10,509 bases of DNA from the NCBI GenBank assembly GCA_016208345.1, contig JACQYG010000203.1, forward strand, positions 1 to 10,509. The letters run 5' to 3'. Position 1 is the first letter of the stretch; every line of letters starts with the position of its first letter. The notes beneath the pieces were generated by a model. It saw only the letters and a list, made by a program, of their open reading frames with translations. It was not told the DNA's origin and searched no databases. Positions 5,733 to 10,509 of the stretch are shown in pieces. The stretch is from Chloroflexota bacterium (lineage in GTDB: Bacteria; Chloroflexota; DTOL01; JACQYG01). The position numbers and the translations under genes are program-made.

Positions 5733-6563
5733 TCACCGATGGATGGCCTGGGGACCGCGCCGCGAGAGCAGGTAAAGGATCGCCTCCAGCACACCGCCGC
5801 CGATGGCCAGCGCCTTGTCCGAGATCGTGAAACAGTACTCTCTCTCCCCCCGGGGGTCCACGTCGCCCACCTTCATTCCAGGCCTCACCTGGAGCCCGTC
5901 GGCCAGGAGGCCCCGGAGCACGCCGCCGATGCTGGTCACCACCGGCCGGCCAGCCACCAGGGCCACCGTGTCGCCCGCCTTCACCATGTCGCCGATCTCC
6001 TTCATGCCCTGAAAGACCCCAGCCGCTGGCGCCCGGAGCACCCTCTCCTGGCCGTACCCCTCCACCTCACCGGGCACCCCGGTGTCCGGGGCAGCAGCGC
6101 CCTCCAGGATCACCCGCCCCAGGTGGTGGCCCCGCTGGGTCTCCACCACGGCGTGGCAGTCCACCCCGGCGGCGAAGCCAGGCCCCAGGGCGACGACGAT
6201 GGGTGCGTCGGTCTGACGGGTGCCGGTGTTGCGCTTGGCCATGATGGCGTCCACCAGGACGCCGGGCCGCAGGACGCCAAGGGCCTGAGCCTCGGGATCG
6301 ATTAATACCGGTATCACGCCCTCTGACCAGGCCGAAGGCACGTCCATAGGGCTGGCCGCCAACCGGGCGGTGACGCCCTCCACGCTCGTCTGTCCCTGGA
6401 AGACCGCGTTGGCAAAGGCCACTGTCCGGCGGATCACCGTGGGGTGCTCCAGCTCGGTAATGGCCACCCGCAGGCCCGCCCGGTGGAGCCGGTGGGCCAC
6501 CCCGCTGGCCAGGTCGCCCCCGCCTTTGATCAGCACGATCACGTCACGCAGAGCAGTGGTCAT
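5733..6563 (-). CDS. YqeB-family selenium-dependent molybdenum hydroxylase accessory protein
   Basis: The protein has 276 residues. The N-terminus is a Rossmann-type nucleotide-binding segment, VIVLIKGGGDLASGVAHRL (8-26), followed by ITELEHPTVIRRTVAFANAV, a hallmark of the YqeB/EF2563 family linked to selenium-dependent molybdenum hydroxylases. Further family segments are VDAIMAKRNTGT (104-115), VALGPGF (124-130), HHLGRVILEG (146-155), RAPAAGVF (177-184) and ISDKALAIGGGVLEAIL (247-263). It probably helps mature the selenium-containing cofactor of an xanthine-dehydrogenase-like enzyme; the step is not established. The ATG overlaps the upstream xdhC-type stop as ATGA, indicating translational coupling. 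There is no hydroxylase, selD or selA in the window. Its start lies 4 bases from an 18-base palindromic element. Confidence 0.88.
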   Translation of the reverse strand: MTTALRDVIVLIKGGGDLASGVAHRLHRAGLRVAITELEHPTVIRRTVAFANAVFQGQTSVEGVTARLAASPMDVPSAWSEGVIPVLIDPEAQALGVLRPGVLVDAIMAKRNTGTRQTDAPIVVALGPGFAAGVDCHAVVETQRGHHLGRVILEGAAAPDTGVPGEVEGYGQERVLRAPAAGVFQGMKEIGDMVKAGDTVALVAGRPVVTSIGGVLRGLLADGLQVRPGMKVGDVDPRGEREYCFTISDKALAIGGGVLEAILYLLSRRGPQAIHR

Positions 6564-7402
6564 GTTTTCTTTACTAGCAAAGAATTCCTGGAGAGCGATT
6601 CGCCGCTGCCGACCTTCTTGACCTTGACTATCTCGGCCATGATCGAAAGGGCGATCTCCTCCGGCGTCTCCGCCCCCAGGTCCAGCCCGATGGGCGCCCG
6701 CACCCGGGCCAGCCTCTCCGCCGGAACCCCCTCCTTCGCCAGCCGGTCCAGGACCACCTTCACCTTGCGGCGGCTGCCGATCATGCCGATGTAGGCTGCG
6801 TCGGTGCCAACCACCCGTCGCAGGGCCTCCTCGTCCGAATCGTGGCCGCCGGTGACGATCACGACATAGGTGCTGGCATCAATCGGAAGCTCCGCCACAG
6901 CATCGGCTGCCTTCTTCGCCAGCAGGCGCTGGGCCTGCGGGAAATTCTTTACTAACAAAGAAACCCGCTCGTCGACCACCGTCACCGCAAACCCGGCAAG
7001 GGCTCCAATTTGAGCCAGGGGTTGAGCGATGTGCCCGGCGCCAAAGATTAGGAGCACCGGCTTGGGAATCAGCACGTCCACGAAAACCTCCATGGTGCCG
7101 CCGCACAGCATGCCCAGGTCGCTCTTCGTCTCGTCCAGGGTGTAGGACAAGTTCCTGGGCGCCCCGGACCCCATGGCCGTCAGGGCTTCCTGGATCACCC
7201 GGGCCTCCACTGCCGCCCCGCCGATAGTGCCGGCGATGGAGCCATCGGGATAGACCAACATCTTGGCCCCAGGGGACCGGGGCGTTGATCCCACCGCCCT
7301 GGTCACCGTGACCAGGGCCACTCTCTGGCCCTGGCGCAAAGCCTCTGCCGCTAGCTGAACGATGTCTTCCACGTCTCTCCAGTCGGATGGGAGCCCAACC
7401 AT
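6560..7402 (-). CDS. XdhC/CoxI-family xanthine dehydrogenase accessory protein
   Basis: The protein has up to 280 residues. The XdhC_CoxI domain at about 13-110 carries VGSTPRSPGAKMLV (37-50), GTIGGAAVEARV and the conserved MLCGG with Cys100. The Rossmann XdhC_C domain at about 116-258 carries LLIFGAGHIAQPLA (117-130), VTGGHDSDEEAL, YIGMIGSRRK (204-213) and GLDLGAETPEEIALSIMAEI (239-258). The family delivers or sulfurates the molybdenum cofactor for xanthine-dehydrogenase-type hydroxylases. The ATG at 7402 has no clear ribosome site; a GTG at 7372, preceded closely by GGAG, aligns better with the usual family N-terminus and is a real alternative. Two copies of an 18-base palindrome lie inside the gene, encoding SLLVKN (148-153) and, at the C-terminus, SLLVKK (274-279). 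The last residues are thus repeat-derived. Confidence 0.93.
   Translation of the reverse strand: MVGLPSDWRDVEDIVQLAAEALRQGQRVALVTVTRAVGSTPRSPGAKMLVYPDGSIAGTIGGAAVEARVIQEALTAMGSGAPRNLSYTLDETKSDLGMLCGGTMEVFVDVLIPKPVLLIFGAGHIAQPLAQIGALAGFAVTVVDERVSLLVKNFPQAQRLLAKKAADAVAELPIDASTYVVIVTGGHDSDEEALRRVVGTDAAYIGMIGSRRKVKVVLDRLAKEGVPAERLARVRAPIGLDLGAETPEEIALSIMAEIVKVKKVGSGESLSRNSLLVKKT
6567..6584. repeat. 18-base palindromic element, copy A (3' end of xdhC-type gene)
   Basis: The plus strand reads TTCTTTACTAGCAAAGAA: 6-base arms TTCTTT/AAAGAA around ACTAGC. On the coding (minus) strand it encodes S-L-L-V-K-K, the last residues but one of the XdhC-type protein. The yqeB-type start codon (6563-6561) lies just beyond it. 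It is the exact reverse complement of copy C at 9643-9660. Confidence 0.9.
6945..6962. repeat. 18-base palindromic element, copy B (inside xdhC-type gene)
   Basis: The plus strand reads TTCTTTACTAACAAAGAA, differing from copy A at one base (ACTAAC instead of ACTAGC). On the coding strand it encodes S-L-L-V-K-N at residues 148-153, just after the VTVVDER strand of the Rossmann domain. Relatives have a variable stretch here (VDxRPEFxN-type) before the conserved FP. Confidence 0.88.
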
Positions 7403-7439
7403 GTCGCGCGGGAGAACGTCAATCTTTATCCCTTATCCC

Positions 7440-8312
7440 CTAGCCGTTATTCAAACTCAACCCCTTGAGATACTCTCGAAACTCCGGGCCCAGGTCCGGG
7501 CGCCGGAGAGCGTACTCCACCGAAGCCTTCAGGAAACCCAGCTTGCTCCCGGCGTCGTAGCGGGTGCCGACGAACTCGTACCCGTAGATGGCCTGCCGCC
7601 GTAGGAGGGCCCGGAGCCCATCAGTGAGCTGTATCTCCCCGCCCTTGCCCGCCGGCACCTGGGCCAGGAACTCAAAGATCTCGGGGGTCAGGATGTAGCG
7701 CCCGATGATGGCCAGGTCTGAGGGCGCCTCCTTGGGCTCAGGCTTCTCGATCATATTGGAGATCTGGTATACCCTGTCCTCGATCTGGCGAGGCTCGATG
7801 ATGCCATAGGAAGCAGTATCTTCCTTAGGCACCCGTTGCACCGCAACGACCGAGCACTTATAGCGATCATACACCTCGATCATCTGCTTCATGCAGGGCG
7901 TCGGGGCCTCGATGAGGTCGTCGCTGAGGAAGATGGCGAAGGGCTCGTCGTCCACCAGTTCCTCGGCCACCAGGATGGCGTGGCCCAGCCCCAGGGGCTC
8001 CTTCTGCCGGATGTAGTGGATGGTGGCCATGTCGGAGATGCTGCGGATCTCCCTCAGGGCCTGGGTGTCGCCCTTCTGGCTCAGGAAATACTCCAGCTCG
8101 AAGGATATGTCGAAATGGTCCTCGATGGCCCGTTTGCCCCGGCCGGTGACGATGATGATCTCCTCAATGCCAGAGGCCACGGCCTCTTCCACCACGTACT
8201 GGATGATCGGCTTGTCCACCAAAGGCAGCATCTCCTTGGGTTGAGCCTTGGTGGCCGGAAGAAAGCGCGTCCCCAGCCCGGCGGCGGGGAAGACGGCCTT
8301 GCGAATTCTCAT
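7440..8312 (-). CDS. galU: UTP-glucose-1-phosphate uridylyltransferase
   Basis: The protein has 290 residues from the ATG at 8312 and makes UDP-glucose from UTP and glucose-1-phosphate for envelope polysaccharides. The nucleotide-binding start is KAVFPAAGLGTRFLPATKAQ (5-24), then PKEMLPLVDKPIIQYVVEEA. Further typical segments: LGLGHAILVA, FAIFLSDDLI, YGIIEP, IEKP, AIIGRYILTPEIFEFL, GEIQLTDGL and GTRYDAGSKLGFLKA. The start is chosen from AGGAGG at 8322-8327, 9 bases upstream. An in-frame ATG at 8330 would add six residues (MRRKRS), but those codons are the ribosome site itself. It follows mltG after 14 bases, with the Shine-Dalgarno beginning in the mltG stop, and precedes the xdhC-type gene by 37. 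Confidence 0.95.
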   Translation of the reverse strand: MRIRKAVFPAAGLGTRFLPATKAQPKEMLPLVDKPIIQYVVEEAVASGIEEIIIVTGRGKRAIEDHFDISFELEYFLSQKGDTQALREIRSISDMATIHYIRQKEPLGLGHAILVAEELVDDEPFAIFLSDDLIEAPTPCMKQMIEVYDRYKCSVVAVQRVPKEDTASYGIIEPRQIEDRVYQISNMIEKPEPKEAPSDLAIIGRYILTPEIFEFLAQVPAGKGGEIQLTDGLRALLRRQAIYGYEFVGTRYDAGSKLGFLKASVEYALRRPDLGPEFREYLKGLSLNNG

Positions 8313-8321
8313 CGATCGTTT

Positions 8322-8327
8322 CCTCCT
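8322..8327 (-). promoter_or_regulatory. ribosome binding site of galU, overlapping the mltG stop codon
   Basis: AGGAGG on the minus strand, beginning with the last base of the mltG TGA (8329-8327) and ending 9 bases before the ATG at 8312. It decides the galU start over the overlapping ATG at 8330 and suggests coupled translation of mltG and galU. Confidence 0.8.
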
Positions 8328-9460
8328 CATTTCTGGTACTTCTTTTGGTTCTCCAGGTGCTCCTCAAAGCTCCGGGCAAAGGCGTGGGTCCCGTCGCCTT
8401 TAGAGTAATAGTAAAGGAAGTCGGTCTTGGCCGGTTGCAGCACCGCCTGCAGGGAGGCCAGACCAGGGCTGCAAATGGGCCCCGGCGGCAGGCCGGGGTT
8501 CAGATAGGTGTTATAGGGAGACTGGACGGTGCGAAGCTCGTTCAGTTGCAACGGGTTCCACCACAGCTTCGTCTCTGGCCGGTAGCCGATGGCGTACTGC
8601 ACGGTGGCGTCGGCCTCCAGGGGCATGCCCGCGGCCCAGCGTTTCAGGTATATGGCGGCGATAATTGGTCGCTCGCTGGCGGCCTGGGCCTCCCGCTCCA
8701 CCAGGGAGGCCACGGTCACCACCTGATGGATGGTCAGCTTGCGCTCGGCCGCCTGCTGGCGCATGGCCGGGGTGAAGCGCTGGCCGAAGCCCTCCAGCAT
8801 CATCCCCACCAGGGCCTCGGCGCTGGGCCGGCCCGCGATATGGTAGGTGTCCGGGAAAAGGTAGCCCTCCAGGGAGCTGCCGGAGGGGCGGTCTCGGAGA
8901 AAAGGATAGTCGTATCGGCCCGTGGCCACCACTTTCAGGAACTCCTTCTGGTCCACCAGCCCCTGCTTGCCGAGAAGCTCCGCCACCTCCTCGGCCCGCA
9001 GCCCCTCTCGGATGATGGCCTTGAGCACGCCGGGTTGGCCATGCTGCAGGGCGGCGATGATCTCGTCCATGGTCATGTTGCGCCGCAGCCTGTACTCCCC
9101 CGCCTCCAGCCGCTCGCCCAGGCCGCGGCTCTTCACCACCTGCCGGAACAGGTTCGCATCCCTGATCAGGCCCTGGCTCTGCAGGCGCGAGGCGATGCTG
9201 GCAGCGGTGTCGCCGGAGCGAACGGTGAAGCTTACCTCGCTGGGATCCGTGCTGGCCGGGGCCTGGATCTCATCCTTCTTCGCCCACAGGTACACGTCGA
9301 GAAGGAATCCTTCCAGCATCCTGGCCGATGAGGAATTGCCTTTCACCTGCCCTTGAAAAGCCAGAACCATGCCACCGCAGGAGCCCAAGATGAGCCCCAG
9401 GGCGATCGCGAACCCCGCAAAGCGGAGAGCCCTTTTAGCCTTTATGGGTAAAGAAAACAT
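8327..9460 (-). CDS. mltG: endolytic murein transglycosylase MltG (YceG-like)
   Basis: The protein has 377 residues, somewhat longer than E. coli MltG. A basic N-terminus (KAKRALR) and a hydrophobic segment at about 14-35 anchor it in the membrane. A LysM-like part follows at about 78-110 (FTVRSGDTAASIASRLQ). The YceG catalytic domain spans about 145-370 with GYLFPDTY (199-206), VASLVEREAQ (250-259; Glu255 is the expected catalytic acid, equivalent to E. coli Glu218), LEADATVQYA (281-290), and SPYNTYLNPGLPPGPICSPG (314-333). It cleaves nascent glycan strands and releases them from the growing cell wall. The hydrophobic segment contains LGSC (25-28), a lipobox-like string. The ATG at 9460 is one base after the ruvX stop, with no clear Shine-Dalgarno of its own, so translation is probably coupled. 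Confidence 0.95.
   Translation of the reverse strand: MFSLPIKAKRALRFAGFAIALGLILGSCGGMVLAFQGQVKGNSSSARMLEGFLLDVYLWAKKDEIQAPASTDPSEVSFTVRSGDTAASIASRLQSQGLIRDANLFRQVVKSRGLGERLEAGEYRLRRNMTMDEIIAALQHGQPGVLKAIIREGLRAEEVAELLGKQGLVDQKEFLKVVATGRYDYPFLRDRPSGSSLEGYLFPDTYHIAGRPSAEALVGMMLEGFGQRFTPAMRQQAAERKLTIHQVVTVASLVEREAQAASERPIIAAIYLKRWAAGMPLEADATVQYAIGYRPETKLWWNPLQLNELRTVQSPYNTYLNPGLPPGPICSPGLASLQAVLQPAKTDFLYYYSKGDGTHAFARSFEEHLENQKKYQK
9438..9455. repeat. possible decayed copy of the 18-base palindromic element at the mltG start
   Basis: The coding strand of the mltG start, ATGTTTTCTTTAC (9460-9448), is identical over 13 bases to the plus strand at 6562-6574 (copy A with its left flank). The remaining half (CCATAAAGG) retains only AAAG. 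It encodes F-S-L-P-I-K, in the same phase as the S-L-L-V-K of intact copies. Similarity is partial (12 of 18 positions), so common origin is a suggestion. Confidence 0.35.
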
Positions 9461-9461
9461 T

Positions 9462-9896
9462 CTAATGATTATGTCCAGTCTGCTGGGCCCGGAAATCCAG
9501 GTATGACTGGAGGATCAACTGCGCCGTGGCGGCGTCGATCTTTTCCTTGCGCTGCTGGCGCCGCAGGCCAGCCTCCACCATCATCCTCTCCACCTCCACC
9601 GTGGAAAGGCGCTCGTCCCAGAGCACCACTGGCAGGCCGGTTTTCTTTGCTAGTAAAGAAGCAAAGTGCCGGGCCTGCCGCGCCTGGGCCCCGGCCCGAC
9701 CATCCATGAGCAAAGGGTGCCCTACTACAATGGCCTCCACCTCTAGTTTACCTGCCAACTGGGCCACCGCCTCCAGGTCCTTCTTCCGGCCCTGGCACTC
9801 CAGCACTGAATGGCCCTGGGCCAGGAAGGCCTGGGGGTCGCTTACCGCCACCCCGATGCGCCGCCCGCCCAGATCGAGGCCCAGGATGCGTCCCAT
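9462..9896 (-). CDS. ruvX: Holliday junction resolvase-like / pre-16S rRNA nuclease (YqgF/RuvX)
   Basis: The protein has 144 residues, normal for the YqgF family with an RNase H fold. It matures the 16S rRNA 5' end in E. coli and is often annotated as a putative Holliday junction resolvase. Motifs: GLDLGGRRIGVAVSD (6-20) with Asp7, IVVGHPLLMDG (56-66, where most relatives have VGLPxxMDG), VLWDERLST (91-99) with Asp94 and Glu95, and DAATAQLILQ (121-130) with Asp121. All expected acidic residues are present. The ATG at 9896 has AGGGG 5 bases upstream. The segment FASLLAKKTGLP (78-89) contains palindromic copy C, which encodes SLLAKK (80-85) in the helix before the DER strand, without lengthening the protein noticeably. 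First gene of the long run to recO. Confidence 0.95.
   Translation of the reverse strand: MGRILGLDLGGRRIGVAVSDPQAFLAQGHSVLECQGRKKDLEAVAQLAGKLEVEAIVVGHPLLMDGRAGAQARQARHFASLLAKKTGLPVVLWDERLSTVEVERMMVEAGLRRQQRKEKIDAATAQLILQSYLDFRAQQTGHNH
9643..9660. repeat. 18-base palindromic element, copy C (inside ruvX)
   Basis: The plus strand reads TTCTTTGCTAGTAAAGAA, the exact reverse complement of copy A. On the coding strand it encodes S-L-L-A-K-K, residues 80-85 of the YqgF/RuvX protein. Because the element is almost self-complementary, either orientation in this phase gives S-L-L-(A/V)-K-K. Confidence 0.9.
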
Positions 9897-9951
9897 GTCT
9901 GCCCCTGATTCTCTACTAATGGAGGCTCACCCCAAACCGACGAGGGCACTC

Positions 9952-10017
9952 ACCGCCGAGAGCGCGGAGTTCGCTGAGATCATTCCTTATTTCTGCGCTC
10001 TCAGCGGTCTCAGCGGT
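9952..10017. repeat. CGCTGAG/CGCAGAG-type palindromic repeat, copy 2
   Basis: The left arm is ACCGCCGAGAGCGCGGAG followed by TTCGCTGAGA; the right arm is TCTGCGCTCTCAGCGG followed by TCTCAGCGGT, around an AT-rich loop (TCATTCCTTATT). The arms are imperfect reverse complements. It shares the CTCTCAGCG right-arm core with copy 1 at 856-914. It lies in the spacer between the baseplate-like gene (ends 10083) and ruvX (starts 9896), upstream of the ruvX operon. Confidence 0.8.
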
Positions 10018-10082
10018 AAAAAGCTTGTCTCATGCTAATAATTCACCCTATGACGGTGCCTGGTAAAGAAAGCGCGCCACCC

Positions 10083-10509
10083 TCACTGCTCCAGCACCGT
10101 AACCTGGATCTTAAAATCGAACAGGGGGAGCCTCCCCAGAAAGCCCCGTTCCAGCGTGATCTGGGGTTCCCGGTTCAGCTTGAAACTCTGAAGCAACGTT
10201 TCGGTGGCTGCTTCCACCGTCTTGCCACGCACCGCACCGAGGACCTGGCCCGGGCTGATCTCGGCCCTCTGTCTCCCCGCCACCGTCAATTGGAACGAGG
10301 CCACGCCGCCCTCGAATTTCACGTTCGCCGGCCCCTTGAAGTCTATCTCTTCGGGAACCAGGGCGTAGCCGGCCTTTACCTTCGACTTCAGAAGCTGCCG
10401 GGCCATCTCTGCCAGCTCGCCACCGGATACCACCAGGCCCGACACCTCCACCTGCATCCGGGACAGGGAAACCTTATCCGCCACCTGGTCCAGGTCCTTG
10501 TCGTAGTCC
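10083..10509 (-). CDS. baseplate J/gp47-like protein, C-terminal part (5' end beyond window)
   Basis: The frame is open from the window edge (visible residues begin DYDKDLDQVADKVSLSR) to a TGA at 10085-10083, giving 141 residues; an internal GTG at 10484 is not taken as the start. The visible part has alternating beta-strand-rich stretches and a helix (GGELAEMARQLLKSKV). It ends in GKTVEAATETLL followed by FLGRLPLFDFKIQVTV. That closing pattern (a 'GK...A...' helix, then a strand with RLP and a final IxVxV strand) is what I know from the ends of baseplate J/gp47-family proteins annotated in Chloroflexota, often beside ruvX. No tail or phage gene is nearby, so this is probably a chromosomal cell-envelope or secreted relative. 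Family assignment is by recall and uncertain. Confidence 0.6.
   Translation of the reverse strand, partial: DYDKDLDQVADKVSLSRMQVEVSGLVVSGGELAEMARQLLKSKVKAGYALVPEEIDFKGPANVKFEGGVASFQLTVAGRQRAEISPGQVLGAVRGKTVEAATETLLQSFKLNREPQITLERGFLGRLPLFDFKIQVTVLEQ

Noticed and set aside
8313..8330. Longer galU start (MRRKRS...)
   Set aside because: The first codons are the AGGAGG ribosome binding site for the ATG at 8312, and the family starts just before KAVFPAAG.
9952..10017. CRISPR or tandem repeat array
   Set aside because: The CGCTGAG-like units are arms of one imperfect palindrome with no spaced direct-repeat pattern.
10018..10082. Promoter for ruvX (TTTACC ... AATTAT)
   Set aside because: Both hexamers deviate strongly from consensus; the spacing match alone is not enough.

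Overview
The window is a dense bacterial chromosomal segment of housekeeping genes with every gene on the minus strand, so transcription runs from the right edge to the left. Moderately high GC, a C+ (zinc-type) L31, an L27 without a cleavable prepeptide, a PRC-barrel/MgtE-N protein, and a baseplate-J-like C-terminus next to ruvX together suggest an uncultured Chloroflexota (Anaerolineae- or Dehalococcoidia-like) genome. That assignment is inference, because no rRNA gene or strong phylogenetic marker is present.

Layout in transcription order: (1) 10509-10083, the C-terminal part of a baseplate J/gp47-like protein; (2) 10082-9897, a spacer holding a CGCTGAG-type palindromic repeat; (3) 9896-3509, a tightly packed, probably co-transcribed run: ruvX, mltG, galU, xdhC-like, yqeB-like, a B12-binding-type radical SAM protein and recO, with gaps of 1-37 bases and one ATGA overlap; (4) a near-perfect sigma70 promoter at 3433-3462 starting the ribosomal block rplU-rpmA-rpmE, followed by tdk and a DUF1385 (YqhQ-type) membrane protein ending at 951; (5) a 534-base spacer with a second CGCTGAG-type repeat, another near-consensus promoter (778-806) and a possible 46-residue small protein; (6) at the left edge, the N-terminus of a PRC-barrel/MgtE-N family protein, cut by the window.

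The genes cover cell wall and envelope work (mltG, galU), DNA maintenance (ruvX, recO), translation (rplU, rpmA, rpmE), nucleotide salvage (tdk), and maturation of a molybdenum hydroxylase (xdhC and yqeB types, although no hydroxylase is in the window). No phage, insertion sequence, CRISPR or defence system is seen.

The most unusual signal is an 18-base palindromic element, TTCTTT(A/G)CTAG(C/T)AAAGAA, present three times (one copy with a single change). All three copies lie inside protein-coding sequence and in the same reading phase, so each encodes Ser-Leu-Leu-(Val/Ala)-Lys-(Lys/Asn). Two copies are in xdhC and one in ruvX; a decayed relative may form the start of mltG. This looks like a small palindromic repeat that spreads through genes while keeping frame.
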